Made by a program: the position numbers and the translations under genes. From NCBI RefSeq assembly GCF_000219725.1, contig NC_015732.1, forward strand, positions 2,294,001 to 2,358,000: a stretch of DNA of 64,000 bases. Direction: 5' to 3'. Below are positions 1 through 9,625 of the stretch, in pieces. The notes beneath the pieces were generated by a model that was given only the letters and a program-made list of their open reading frames with translations, did no database searches and had not been told where the DNA came from. Source of the stretch: Gracilinema caldarium DSM 7334 (GTDB lineage: Bacteria; Spirochaetota; Spirochaetia; Treponematales; Breznakiellaceae). Positions within the stretch are counted from its first letter, which is position 1; each line of letters starts with the position of its first letter.

Positions 1-49
1 TAAAAATCAGTTTTGTGCCTCTTTAATACCTTTTCCGTTTAATGACTGC

Positions 50-69
50 CCCGGGGACGCATCCCCGGG
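50..69. terminator. GC-rich hairpin, candidate terminator
   Basis: A perfect 8-bp stem (CCCGGGGA paired with TCCCCGGG) closes a 4-base loop, and TATTTT follows on the plus strand. No coding region is visible in bases 1-164, so this is probably the terminator of a plus-strand gene that ends before the window. The short T tract makes it a candidate only. Confidence 0.5.
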
Positions 70-164
70 TATTTTGCGAGATCCCTTCTTAGTTATTCGC
101 ATTTTTTACCAATTATTTACCTTCTGCTAACCGAATATTCATCTATCTCAAATATGTTTTTAGT

Positions 165-1259
165 ATGAGTTTTAAAGATTTTTATCTTTCCTTTCAAAGC
201 ATGATAAAACAGGCTCCCCAGGAGCCTCTGAAAACCACACAACGCTATGTCATTTTGAGCGATCTCCACATGGGTGATGGTGGTACCCGGGATGATCTTA
301 AACCTAACCAGACAATTCTCGAGACAGCTCTGGAACAGTATTATCTTGATAATAATTTTATTCTTATTCTTAATGGTGACATAGAGGATCTGAACAAGTT
401 TGATTTACCAAGCATTCAGAAGGCATGGCCCAAGCTCTACAGCATCTTCAATCGTTTTGCCCAGGTGGGGCGGTTACGGAAAATTGTAGGGAACCATGAT
501 CTGGCGCTGATCAGAGAAAAGGAATATCCCTATCCATTGCTCCATGCCCTCAATTTAGTAAAGGACGAAATAGTCATATCCATTTTTCATGGACACCAGG
601 CATCCAAACTATTCAGTAGTTTTGACTATATTTCTGAATTTATTGTCCGGTATATGGCAAAACCCTTACACATTAAAAACGCTAGTATAGCTCATCATTC
701 AAAACGGCGCTTTTCTACAGAGCGAAAAATTTATCGGGCAGCCCGAAATATGGGTATCATCGCCATCACCGGGCATACCCATAGGCCCCTCTTTGAATCC
801 CTTTCTAAATATGATAGTCTCCGTTGGTCCATCGAAGAATTGCTTCGGGAATATGCGGTAGCTGATCTGGAACATCGAACACAGATTAAAGCTCTCATCG
901 ATTTATACCGTAGCGAATTAGAGCGGATCAGCAAGAACGGCAAAAAAAAGGAAATTTCCCACAGCCTGTATAGTACCGATGCACTCCTGGTCCCCTGTCT
1001 CTTTAATTCCGGCTGTGCTACCGGCAAGCATGGGATTACCGCTATTGAGCTGGACGGGGGCAACATTACTCTTGTACATTGGACCCAAAAAGGGAAAAAC
1101 CGTCTCTACATTGAAAAAGAAGCCCTCTATAAGGATCGATGTAATGGGGATATTTTCAAGTATACCTTAAAAACAGATAATCTTGATCAGATTGGGATGC
1201 GGATAGCCCTGCTGAGCAAACGAAAAGAAGCAGAAAGCTTTACACCCTTAAAAGTTTGA
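165..1259 (+). CDS. Calcineurin-like metallophosphoesterase
   Basis: A 364-residue cytoplasmic protein with the ordered metal-binding blocks of the calcineurin-type phosphoesterase fold. These are SDLHMGDG near residue 32, LNGDIEDL near 70, GNHD near 109, FHGH near 141 and ITGHTHRP near 201. This set predicts a dinuclear metal centre that hydrolyses a phosphomonoester or phosphodiester. The family is broad (nucleotidases, UDP-diacylglucosamine hydrolases, cAMP diesterases), and nothing here identifies the substrate. About 150 residues beyond GHTH include a charged helical stretch not typical of the minimal fold. No signal peptide is seen. The CDF transporter follows on the same strand after 33 bases and may be co-transcribed. 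Confidence 0.85.
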   Translation: MSFKDFYLSFQSMIKQAPQEPLKTTQRYVILSDLHMGDGGTRDDLKPNQTILETALEQYYLDNNFILILNGDIEDLNKFDLPSIQKAWPKLYSIFNRFAQVGRLRKIVGNHDLALIREKEYPYPLLHALNLVKDEIVISIFHGHQASKLFSSFDYISEFIVRYMAKPLHIKNASIAHHSKRRFSTERKIYRAARNMGIIAITGHTHRPLFESLSKYDSLRWSIEELLREYAVADLEHRTQIKALIDLYRSELERISKNGKKKEISHSLYSTDALLVPCLFNSGCATGKHGITAIELDGGNITLVHWTQKGKNRLYIEKEALYKDRCNGDIFKYTLKTDNLDQIGMRIALLSKRKEAESFTPLKV

Positions 1260-1292
1260 TTGCTATAACCCGGTCTTTTAGTCCATACTGGG

Positions 1293-2222
1293 ATGATGAA
1301 TGCGACAAAAGCCAGGTTGATAAAAACCGCTTCTATTATTGCCATGGCTGGCAATGCCCTGCTGGCCCTGCTCAAAATTATTATCGGCCTTATAGCAGGC
1401 AGTCTTGCCGTTGTGGGTGACGGAATTGATTCATCCACCGATGTTTTTATTGCCCTGATGTCCCTCATCGTTGCAGGTATCATTGCCCAGCCTGCCGATG
1501 CGGAACACCCCTGGGGGCATGGCCGGGCAGAGACAATTGCGACCACCATACTCGCCTTTATACTCTTTTTTGCCGGCGGTCAGCTCATTATTCATGCGCT
1601 GACCAATCTCTTCTCGGGAACCAGTCCCGATATTCCCTCACCTCTGGCCCTTGGGGTGACCCTCTTTTCTATTCTGGGAAAATTAGGATTAGCCTGGTCC
1701 CAATATTATTTCGGTAAAAAGGCAGGCTCAGCCATGTTACAAGCCAATGGGAAAAACATGGTAGGGGATGTGGTGATTTCGTCCGGGGTCCTTGTAGGGG
1801 TGGGTCTTTCCATTGTGCTCCACCAGGGAATCATCGATCCCATTATCGCCAGCCTCGTTGGCCTCTGGGTTATCCGGTCTGCGGTAAGTATCTTTTTAGA
1901 AGCCAATATGGAGTTGATGGACGGAAGTTCTGATACGGCAATATATACGGCCGTCTTTAATGCTGTGCGTTCCGTTCCCGGCACCATCAATCCCCACAGA
2001 ACCCGAATGCGCCGCATTGCCGGCCTTTGGGATATCGATATTGATATCGAAGTAGACCCGGAAATGAAGGTCCGGGATGCCCATCATATTGCAAACCAGG
2101 TAGAAAGGGCGATAAAGAACTCGGTAGAAGGGGTCTATGACATTGTGGTCCATATTGAACCGGCGGGAGAAGAAGACAAACACGAAAAGGAACAGTATGG
2201 TCTGCGGGAATCAGAATTATAG
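1293..2222 (+). CDS. Cation diffusion facilitator family transporter
   Basis: A 309-residue inner-membrane protein with the CDF plan: about six hydrophobic helices, the HPWGHGRAE block after the second helix, and a soluble C-terminal domain of about 90 residues containing DIDIDIEVDPEMKVRDAHH. Such proteins export divalent metals by proton antiport. The transport site should lie in helix 2 (DSSTD, an Asp-x3-Asp pair) and helix 5 (NMVGD). Zinc-type CDFs have His-x3-Asp in helix 5, but here the first position is Asn, a composition more like manganese or iron CDFs. Two ATGs occur in tandem at the start (1293 and 1296); no strong ribosome site distinguishes them. Confidence 0.9.
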   Translation: MMNATKARLIKTASIIAMAGNALLALLKIIIGLIAGSLAVVGDGIDSSTDVFIALMSLIVAGIIAQPADAEHPWGHGRAETIATTILAFILFFAGGQLIIHALTNLFSGTSPDIPSPLALGVTLFSILGKLGLAWSQYYFGKKAGSAMLQANGKNMVGDVVISSGVLVGVGLSIVLHQGIIDPIIASLVGLWVIRSAVSIFLEANMELMDGSSDTAIYTAVFNAVRSVPGTINPHRTRMRRIAGLWDIDIDIEVDPEMKVRDAHHIANQVERAIKNSVEGVYDIVVHIEPAGEEDKHEKEQYGLRESEL

Positions 2223-2284
2223 AAGAGCCTCATAAAAGCAGGCCCTATACGAAGCCCCCTTGTTACGGCATCGTCACAGCCTTA

Positions 2285-3058
2285 TTACAGCCCCACCAAG
2301 GCTGGCAGGCTCACATCTTCTACCCGCCGGGCATTTCCGAGAAAATAGCTCAATCGGTTCAGCAGATTCTGATAAAACCTTCGTAAAAAGACCGAATTTT
2401 CTCTATCAGCGGCATCCGAACTAATGGTCCCGGTGCGCACCACATCCGCTGAAGCAGTATCCCCTCCTGCAGTATGCTCATGGTAAGGCAGTTCCAGTAC
2501 CAGCAAGGTCCATCGGGAGCCCCCGGGGCCGGGGTCTTTTAGTTCAAAGGCCCGAAGCACCCCTGTAACAAGGCGCTCATCCTCATTCCGCTCTGCCGCC
2601 GTCACTCTGGCTGCCGCCACCACAGCTTCTGCCGCCCATGCGACTTCTGCCAGCCGCCATTGCCGGTTGACCTCTGCTGACAGGGGAGCTTCGGCGGTCC
2701 AGAGCCCGCTCTTAAAGTAGAGCCATTCCTGGCTTAACCAGACCTGCACCACCACAGGGGGGCTCCTGTCCCGGCTTTGGACAAGATAGGTCCCCTTCAG
2801 GGCAGGAATGGCATTCCGTCCAAAGCCGGGAAGGCCCCGTACCGGGGCCGTCCCCCGGACCAGGAGCCCCCCCTGCACCACAGAGGAGACCTCTTTGTAA
2901 TTCCACCCCTGACCTTCATCAATATAACCCTGAAATATCCGAACCTGAGCTGTCCCGCCCTGCTCAGTACCAGAGGATATAAAACCCGCTGGAGAACAGG
3001 CAGCTAAGTAACCAGTAATGATGATAAGGCTCATCAGGAGACAAGTTCGGATCCTCAT
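2285..3058 (-). CDS. Hypothetical lipoprotein
   Basis: A 257-residue protein of unknown function. It begins with a lipoprotein signal: MRIR, a hydrophobic stretch, then the lipobox LAAC near residue 21. It should therefore be exported and lipidated on Cys. The mature part is rich in Gly, Ala and Val, with no enzymatic motif I recognise. It lies 10 bases downstream of glmS on the same strand, so it is probably translated from the glmS transcript. No link to amino-sugar synthesis can be read from its sequence. Confidence 0.75.
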   Translation of the reverse strand: MRIRTCLLMSLIIITGYLAACSPAGFISSGTEQGGTAQVRIFQGYIDEGQGWNYKEVSSVVQGGLLVRGTAPVRGLPGFGRNAIPALKGTYLVQSRDRSPPVVVQVWLSQEWLYFKSGLWTAEAPLSAEVNRQWRLAEVAWAAEAVVAAARVTAAERNEDERLVTGVLRAFELKDPGPGGSRWTLLVLELPYHEHTAGGDTASADVVRTGTISSDAADRENSVFLRRFYQNLLNRLSYFLGNARRVEDVSLPALVGL

Positions 3059-3068
3059 ACCGAAAAGC

Positions 3069-4892
3069 TTACTCTACGGTAACACTTTTTGCCAGATTCC
3101 GCGGCTGATCCACATCACGGCCCAGTTCCAGAGCACAGAAATAGGCAAAGAGCTGGAGGGGAATAATCAAGATAAAGGGATAAAAGAGCTCATCCACCGC
3201 TGGAACCGGAATAATATCGTCGGCAATGGCTGCCACTTCCGCATCACCCTCGGTGCACAGGGCAATAATAGGCCCCTTACGGGCTTTAATTTCCTTCATG
3301 TTGGATATAACCTTTTCCCGTAAGTAATCCCGGGGAACGAGGAATACCGAAGGAGTTTCCTCATTAACAAGGGCGATGGGCCCATGTTTAATTTCTCCCG
3401 CCGAATAGCCTTCCGCATGGATATAGGAGATTTCCTTAAGTTTGAGGGCACCCTCTAACGCAACTGGGTACTCAAGCCCCCGGCCAAGAAACAGAAAATC
3501 CCGGGCCTTGTAATATTTTTTTGCCAGGGCCTGAATATGGTCCCGCTGTTTCAGCACCTCCCGGACCTTTTCCGGTATTCCCTGAAGCTCTTTTACAAAA
3601 CGCTGGCCCGCTGAAACTGACATATCCCGCATCCGGGCCATCAGCAATGCAAAGACATAGAAAACCGCCAGCTGACTGGTAAAGGCCTTGGTAGAGGCCA
3701 CCGCAATCTCAGGCCCAGCATGGGTATACACCCCGCCGTCGGATTCCCGGGCTATGGTAGAGCCTACCACATTGCAGATACCCAGAACCCGGGCACCTTT
3801 CCGTTTCAGTTCCCGCATAGCATAGAGGGTATCGGCGGTTTCACCGGACTGGGTTACCGCGAAGTAGATGGTATCAGGCTCGACCACCGAGTTCCGGTAC
3901 CGGAGCTCACTGGAAAGTTCCGCACTGGCAGGGATACGAGCCAGGGTTTCGATGAGGTATGCACCAACAAGCCCTGCATGCCAGCTCGTGCCGGCGGCAA
4001 CGATTTTTATCCGTTTTACCGCAAGCAGTTCCCGGCTGGTCATATTAAGGCCCCCAAGTTTACCGGTAGCATATTCAAGATCCAGGCGTCCGCTTAAGGT
4101 CCTGGCAATCGATTCGGGCTGTTCAAAAATCTCCTTTTCCATAAAACAGGCAAAGCCTTCTTTTTCGATAGCCTCCAGGTCCCACTGAATTTCATCAACC
4201 TGCTTATCAACCTGCTGATCATTCAAATCGGTAATGGTGTAGGTATCCTTTGTTAAAGACACCAGTTCTCCGTCTTCGAGATAGACAACCTGTTTGGTAT
4301 GGGCAATCATGGCAGTAACATCCGAAGCAAGAAGCATCTCACCGTCTCCCACACCGATGACCAGGGGAGACCCATAACGGGCACCCACAATCCGGCCGGG
4401 CTCATCCAGGTGGATGACCGCAATACCATAGGTGCCTTTTACCTGCCTGAGGGCCTGGCGGACCGCCTTTTCCAGGTCGCCCTGGTAATAATAGGCAATC
4501 AGGTGGGGAAGCACTTCGCTGTCTGTTTCGCTGACAAAATGAACACCCTGTTTTTCAAGGCTTGCCTTAAGGGCAGTATAGTTTTCGATAATGCCGTTAT
4601 GTACTACCGCAATTTTTCCGCTTGCATCCAGATGAGGATGGGCATTGATATCCGTTACTCCTCCATGGGTAGCCCATCGGGTATGTCCGATACCGCAATG
4701 CCCTTCAAGGTTAACCGATACGATTGCCCTGAGATCCTGAATCTTACCGGTTCGCTTAATGACCTTTATTGCATCGCTTCCTTCTACTGCAATACCCGCC
4801 GAATCATAACCCCGGTATTCAAGCCGTTTCAACCCATCAAGCAGGATGGGCGTTACACTTTTAGGACCGCAGTAACCAACTATTCCACACAT
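3069..4892 (-). CDS. glmS: Glutamine--fructose-6-phosphate aminotransferase (isomerizing)
   Basis: A 607-residue GlmS that makes glucosamine 6-phosphate from fructose 6-phosphate and glutamine, the first step to UDP-GlcNAc. The ATG at 4892 was chosen because it puts the catalytic Cys directly after Met (MCGIVGYCG), as this amidotransferase family requires, and because AAGGAG lies 10 bases upstream. A longer frame to 4913 exists but would bury the Cys. The N-terminal glutaminase domain shows RGYDSAG, HTRWATHG and HNGIIEN. Two SIS domains follow, with TSWHAG, TQSGETADT and LKLKEISYIHAEGY. The C-terminus LAKSVTVE is the canonical tail. A lipoprotein gene follows after 10 bases. Confidence 0.98.
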   Translation of the reverse strand: MCGIVGYCGPKSVTPILLDGLKRLEYRGYDSAGIAVEGSDAIKVIKRTGKIQDLRAIVSVNLEGHCGIGHTRWATHGGVTDINAHPHLDASGKIAVVHNGIIENYTALKASLEKQGVHFVSETDSEVLPHLIAYYYQGDLEKAVRQALRQVKGTYGIAVIHLDEPGRIVGARYGSPLVIGVGDGEMLLASDVTAMIAHTKQVVYLEDGELVSLTKDTYTITDLNDQQVDKQVDEIQWDLEAIEKEGFACFMEKEIFEQPESIARTLSGRLDLEYATGKLGGLNMTSRELLAVKRIKIVAAGTSWHAGLVGAYLIETLARIPASAELSSELRYRNSVVEPDTIYFAVTQSGETADTLYAMRELKRKGARVLGICNVVGSTIARESDGGVYTHAGPEIAVASTKAFTSQLAVFYVFALLMARMRDMSVSAGQRFVKELQGIPEKVREVLKQRDHIQALAKKYYKARDFLFLGRGLEYPVALEGALKLKEISYIHAEGYSAGEIKHGPIALVNEETPSVFLVPRDYLREKVISNMKEIKARKGPIIALCTEGDAEVAAIADDIIPVPAVDELFYPFILIIPLQLFAYFCALELGRDVDQPRNLAKSVTVE

Positions 4893-5037
4893 ATAACTAT
4901 CGCTCCTTGTCATGTTTAATGAAACTTCAATAAAATAACCATGGTTTTCAGAAGTTCCTTTTATGGATTATAGCTATCATAAAGCGCAAAGACCATAGAA
5001 ATCACTAAAATGATTGTCCTTTTGCCCGATTCCGGTT

Positions 5038-6978
5038 ATGATAGAAGATATGAATTCTGGCACAGACCTGTTTACGATATTACGATTGTACGCCAACAAA
5101 AACCGCATCCCCCAGGTAAGTGTGGCGGTGTTTTTACAATTTCTGGAAAAATACGCCAAGCATTATGAGGCTGAACGGGCGGATCTGGCCTATTGGTCAC
5201 AGGATACGGGCAGAAAGGTATGGGCAGAACTTTCGAAACTGGCGGAACAGGGAAAGATTGAGCTTATCACCGATGAAGCTGGTACCGTCATCGCAATTCA
5301 TCAATTTTATATTGATGTAATTCAACAGGCTTATAAAAATATTGATGAATCGGCAGAACTGCCCTTTCCCGATGAAAGCAGCCTTGGCATAGTAGTCCCC
5401 GCTCATCAAATTCGTAATATCAATATTGAATATGATCTTCCCAATCTCATTGCACAGCCTCCCCAGGATAACCCTCCTATTCTGAAACTAACCTTTCCTG
5501 ATAATAGCGGTTCAGCGCTCCTCCTCTCCCCGATGATACAAAAAAGATTGTTAGAAATTGCCCTCCTCAAAGTGCGACATTATCTGAGGAGTCATAACAA
5601 TAAAGAATATTTGCAACATAAATTGGCTCCTGCTTTTCATGGTAAGGAAACCCAGTTACGGGATACCTTAAATCACCTTCTGGTCCGGCCCTTTGATGCA
5701 ATCCGTGACATGGAAAATTCCGGAGACTTTATTTATCCCTTTTGGGCGTACCTTTGTACCCAGATAAAAAACGATATTAAGAAGAAAAATGACCGGCTTC
5801 CGGAGGATATAGCCGCATTACAGGCGGTTCTCATCGTCGAAGTATACAATAACTATTTTAAAGGTAAGGTAACCCGGGAAAAGGAAGCGGAAACAGCGTT
5901 TCGAAATCTGGAATTACAACTCGAAAAAGCTCCATTTTTCTATACCCTTGATGAAATAATTCGCTTTACTGATACCAAAGGAGTACCCCTTCTTGGACAG
6001 TATACCCAAGAAGCCTTAGAACACTATTTAAAAGCAAAAACAACCACTACTGAAGCTAAGGAAACGCTTCCAGATTTGCTCATTGTCCTGGGACATACGG
6101 GCGAAAAATGGTTTATTAAAAAAAACAAAATGCTCGTGCTCTGTTTTAAACTACTAGGAGAAGTACGTCCCAAAGTAAAAACTGCCATATCCCAGCGCTG
6201 GTATCGGCTTATGCAAAACTATGAAACAGAACCGGCCATGCAAAATGAAGAAGCCTTTGAACAGGAACTCTGGGAACTCATAGACCGGCTTTCTCCACCT
6301 TTGTCGGCACTTCTGAATGATAAAAAATTATATCTAGTACATACAGAGTTTGAAAACGGTGAGCATGGGATACCAGAACATACCAGGCTTTTTTATAAAG
6401 GGTCTTTGGTACCATTAAGTGAACTTCTCTTATTGAAACAAAAGGATCTACTTACTGATGTGAAGGTTCTACTCCCCTTTTGGTATTCACTACCTATCAT
6501 TTCATCAATCATTGCTTTTTTTAAACAGCAAAGAAAAAAATTAAAAAAGGTGAAAAAAAATGTATCAACAGTTGCTCCTCAGCATGACCTAGAGGAAATT
6601 GAAACTGATGAAAGGAATAATTCTGGGGTTAAACAAAAAGATCACCGAAAAGAGCTACGTGAAGTAGCCCTTAAAGCCAGAAGCAGCCTCATCCCCGAAG
6701 GACACACCCTGGATTCGTATATGGATGAACTGCGTGACCACTGGAATAGGCTCATCAATGTGGAAGCAAAAAACAACTTGACAGAAGATGTTAACTCCCT
6801 CATTAGAGATTATCTTCGCAGGACCATCCGAAGCCTAAAGCATGCTCACTTTACGGCAGATAGAATTTCCAATTTAGCAGAAGCATTGGTAAATACACCT
6901 AACTTACAAAAACTACCAGCCCAGGAATCATTAAAACTCTATATTCAGCTCTATATCATTAAACTGCTTTCTGAATAG
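5038..6978 (+). CDS. Conserved protein of unknown function
   Basis: A protein of about 646 residues that I do not recognise. It is soluble and rich in Leu, Glu and Lys, mostly predicted helical, with no signal peptide and no clear membrane segment apart from a short hydrophobic patch (FWYSLPIISSIIAFF) near residue 490. A lysine-rich linker with KKLKKVKKN follows. The C-terminal 110 residues look like a compact helical domain. Possible starts are TTG 5014, ATG 5038 and ATG 5050; none has a convincing ribosome site, and 5038 is a compromise. It is transcribed divergently from glmS. No function is proposed. Confidence 0.7.
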   Translation: MIEDMNSGTDLFTILRLYANKNRIPQVSVAVFLQFLEKYAKHYEAERADLAYWSQDTGRKVWAELSKLAEQGKIELITDEAGTVIAIHQFYIDVIQQAYKNIDESAELPFPDESSLGIVVPAHQIRNINIEYDLPNLIAQPPQDNPPILKLTFPDNSGSALLLSPMIQKRLLEIALLKVRHYLRSHNNKEYLQHKLAPAFHGKETQLRDTLNHLLVRPFDAIRDMENSGDFIYPFWAYLCTQIKNDIKKKNDRLPEDIAALQAVLIVEVYNNYFKGKVTREKEAETAFRNLELQLEKAPFFYTLDEIIRFTDTKGVPLLGQYTQEALEHYLKAKTTTTEAKETLPDLLIVLGHTGEKWFIKKNKMLVLCFKLLGEVRPKVKTAISQRWYRLMQNYETEPAMQNEEAFEQELWELIDRLSPPLSALLNDKKLYLVHTEFENGEHGIPEHTRLFYKGSLVPLSELLLLKQKDLLTDVKVLLPFWYSLPIISSIIAFFKQQRKKLKKVKKNVSTVAPQHDLEEIETDERNNSGVKQKDHRKELREVALKARSSLIPEGHTLDSYMDELRDHWNRLINVEAKNNLTEDVNSLIRDYLRRTIRSLKHAHFTADRISNLAEALVNTPNLQKLPAQESLKLYIQLYIIKLLSE

Positions 6979-7051
6979 CTCAATTTTTTTGTTTTTTTTC
7001 TCACCCATTAAAGCAGAGATAGCTTAAAAACTTGTACAAAAGATGAATATG

Positions 7052-7071
7052 AGGGACCGATACAGGTCCCT
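7052..7071 (+). other. Hairpin in the ssb leader
   Basis: A 7-bp perfect stem (AGGGACC with GGTCCCT) closes a 6-base loop. It ends 17 bases before the ribosome-binding site of ssb (GGGAGG) and is followed by ATCCTTTAC. It may be a weak terminator for the upstream gene or a leader structure; the sequence does not decide. Confidence 0.4.
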
Positions 7072-7095
7072 ATCCTTTACAATCGGGAGGCACCG

Positions 7096-7566
7096 ATGAA
7101 CAATTTAAATTCCATATTGATAGAAGGGAACCTGGTACGGGATCCCTTACTTCGTTCCACCGCCAAAGGCACCCCTGTCTGTACCTTCAGCCTGGCATCG
7201 AACCGTTTTTATAAACAAGACACGGGTTTTGAGAAGGAAGTGAGCTTTTTCGATGTCGAAACCTGGTCTAAGCTGGCAGAAAACTGCTATAACCTTGGCC
7301 ATAAAGGCCGAGGGGTACGGGTTGTGGGTAGACTTAAACAGGAACGTTGGCAGGGAACTGATGGGAAACCCCACGCAAAGATCGTTATCGTTGCCGAGCA
7401 CGTCGAGTTCCGGCCGGAATTTTCAGATAAAAAATCGACTTCTCAGGAAACTGATCTTGAAGGACAGACTTCCGATGCCGATGTGGGACAGGAAGACCTG
7501 ATTCCTAACGATCTTGTGGCTTCCGAGATTGCCGAGGATGCGATGGTAGAGACGATGGTTTTTTAG
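7096..7566 (+). CDS. ssb: Single-stranded DNA-binding protein
   Basis: A 156-residue SSB that coats single-stranded DNA during replication, repair and recombination. The OB-fold occupies about residues 1-108: MNNLNSILIEGNLVRDP, FSLASNR, FFDVETW, GRGVRVVGRLKQERW and IVAEHVEF. The flexible tail is acidic but ends in AMVETMVF instead of the usual DDxxPF tip that recruits partner proteins. The start is supported by GGGAGG upstream. The last 62 bases overlap, tail to tail, the convergent U32-family gene, so the unusual tail sequence is also constrained by coding on the other strand. Confidence 0.95.
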   Translation: MNNLNSILIEGNLVRDPLLRSTAKGTPVCTFSLASNRFYKQDTGFEKEVSFFDVETWSKLAENCYNLGHKGRGVRVVGRLKQERWQGTDGKPHAKIVIVAEHVEFRPEFSDKKSTSQETDLEGQTSDADVGQEDLIPNDLVASEIAEDAMVETMVF

Positions 7567-9625
7567 GACCTTCATCGGGATTAGCATAAAAACCATCCTT
7601 CCAATTAAATCTGGTAGTCTGAGGAAGACTTTTACCCGCTTTTAGAGCTACCATAACATCCTTATAGTCGACCTTTTTCAGGGGTGGACCGGAAAAGTCC
7701 AGGATAAATCGTCTGAAGCCGGCATCCTTGAGAAAGGTCTCTTTATCAATGATCGAAAGGGGTTTCTCTGGTAACACAAAACTCCCCTCAGGAGAACTGA
7801 GAAGCCTGAAATTTTCATCCTTTCCGTCTGAGAAATATTGGAATCGGTATATCTTGGAAAGGTCCGCCCTGATACGGAATAGAGCTGGATACGCAAAGAG
7901 GGTGACAAAAGTGAAGGGTCGCAGATCCTCACACACTGTTCGTTCCAGATTTTGTCGGTTGTTTTCCAGGGGACTTACCTTATAAAGAAATCCCATGTCA
8001 TGGATCTGAGCAAATGACCAGCTATTAAAAGTATACAAGTAAGGCCCTGCAATAAGCTGTGCATCGGTGCCTCTGAATAAGGATAGATGCGCTATGTTAT
8101 TAACCACAAACTGTCGGTATCCTACAGCAAGTAACTGGGGAATTTCTTCGGAAATGATGCTATCTAGGGCTTCAGGATAATAAGGGTCAAAAACCAGTAT
8201 AAGCTCGTTTTTAGAAAACGGTAAACCTTCCTTTCGATCTAGAATAGTTTGAGCAACAGCTCTGGTATATGAAAGCATAACCCGCACGGGTTTTACCGAC
8301 TGTACAATATATAAATCTTCGATGCGGGATACGGCAACATAGATGCCTTCGGGAAACTTGTCCTTGTCTTGCTTTTCAGGTTTAGGTAGCTGTACAGGGG
8401 GCGCAGTTTCTCGACCTGGCATCCGTCGAAACGGGCTCAAATCCTTAGGAAGCACTGATGGATAACGTTTGGTCATTGCCCTGGTCTGAATGATATAGAC
8501 CGAATCACCTACATCAAAGGTGTCAGGAATAGAAATCCAAACCCCATCTTCAGTGGTTTCCACAAAGTTAATTTTATGAGATTGCCGGTCTGAATCATCT
8601 TTTTTATGAAGTCTGATAGAATCCCCTACTTCGATAGTAATAGCTGTTTTACCCAGCATACCCCGGCGCTCGGTTTCGCCACCCTTCACTTTGATTATTT
8701 TTCCGAGGGGAATGCCCGTTCCCCCAGCCTGGTTTGGATCGAGCCATGCAGAAGATCCCTGGGCTTCCATATAAAAGGAAGTCTTTGGCCGGGCGAAATC
8801 ATGCTTTAATATGGCTTTTGCTTCGGCTAACGCCTTTTCCTGGTCACCCTCTATATTATCCAAGAGATGCCGATAGGCAGAAACGACCGTACCCACATAT
8901 TCGGCACTTTTCATACGGCCTTCAATTTTAAGAGAAGCAATACCCATATCGGCCAAGGCTGGTACCTGATCGAGCAACTGCAAGTCTGCAGGGCTGAAAT
9001 AATAGCCAGATTCTTCATTAACCCGGTAAAGTCTCCGACACGCCTGGGTACACATACCGCGATTAGCCGATTTACCTCCCAAGTAACTCGAAAAGAGACA
9101 AAGACCTGATTCACTTACACAGAGGGCGCCATGAACAAAAACTTCCAATTCTACCGTCGTCCGTTCACGAATGGTGCGTATTTCTTCCAGATAGAGCTCG
9201 CGGCTTAAAACAACCCGACTGAAGCCCTGACGAGAAAGTACATTAGCCCCACGAGCGCTGGATATATTCATTTGAGTTGATGCATGGAGTTTTAAGGTCG
9301 GAAAACATTGGCGAACCATGCGGCTTACACCAAGATCTTGAACAATGATACCATCTGGTTCTATAGTCGCAAGATATTTTAGAAATTGGTACATTCGGTC
9401 AGCTTCCCGTTGTTCAAAGACAGTATTGACCGTAACATAGATTTTTTTACCCATCCGATGTAGACTTTTTACCGCCCCTTCGAATTGAGAATAGGCAAAG
9501 TTACTGGTTCTAAGCCGAGCATTAAAGTTTTTCAGACCTAAATAGACCGCATCGGCACCTTCATTAATAGCTGCATCCAAAGCTTCTGGAGACCCTGCGG
9601 GGGCCAGCAATTCTATCGCCTTCAT
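7505..9625 (-). CDS. Peptidase U32-family protein, RlhA/YdcP-like
   Basis: A 706-residue protein of the U32 family. The family signature is intact near residues 165-185: EVFVHGALCVSESGLC, followed by GMCTQACRR, giving the conserved cysteines expected to hold an Fe-S centre. The N-terminus MKAIELLAPAGSPEALDAA is typical. Long members with an extra C-terminal region of about 300 residues include E. coli RlhA (YdcP), which hydroxylates C2501 of 23S rRNA in a prephenate-dependent way. Shorter members (TrhP) act on tRNA U34. The length favours the RlhA group, but the substrate is inferred. It starts inside the end of marC (4-base overlap) and its 3' end overlaps ssb. Confidence 0.85.
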   Translation of the reverse strand: MKAIELLAPAGSPEALDAAINEGADAVYLGLKNFNARLRTSNFAYSQFEGAVKSLHRMGKKIYVTVNTVFEQREADRMYQFLKYLATIEPDGIIVQDLGVSRMVRQCFPTLKLHASTQMNISSARGANVLSRQGFSRVVLSRELYLEEIRTIRERTTVELEVFVHGALCVSESGLCLFSSYLGGKSANRGMCTQACRRLYRVNEESGYYFSPADLQLLDQVPALADMGIASLKIEGRMKSAEYVGTVVSAYRHLLDNIEGDQEKALAEAKAILKHDFARPKTSFYMEAQGSSAWLDPNQAGGTGIPLGKIIKVKGGETERRGMLGKTAITIEVGDSIRLHKKDDSDRQSHKINFVETTEDGVWISIPDTFDVGDSVYIIQTRAMTKRYPSVLPKDLSPFRRMPGRETAPPVQLPKPEKQDKDKFPEGIYVAVSRIEDLYIVQSVKPVRVMLSYTRAVAQTILDRKEGLPFSKNELILVFDPYYPEALDSIISEEIPQLLAVGYRQFVVNNIAHLSLFRGTDAQLIAGPYLYTFNSWSFAQIHDMGFLYKVSPLENNRQNLERTVCEDLRPFTFVTLFAYPALFRIRADLSKIYRFQYFSDGKDENFRLLSSPEGSFVLPEKPLSIIDKETFLKDAGFRRFILDFSGPPLKKVDYKDVMVALKAGKSLPQTTRFNWKDGFYANPDEGPKKPSSLPSHPRQSRKPQDR

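Noticed and set aside
4893-5037. A glmS ribozyme in the glmS leader
   Set aside because: The 120-base divergent region is too short and lacks the conserved ribozyme core; glmS here has an ordinary ribosome-binding site.
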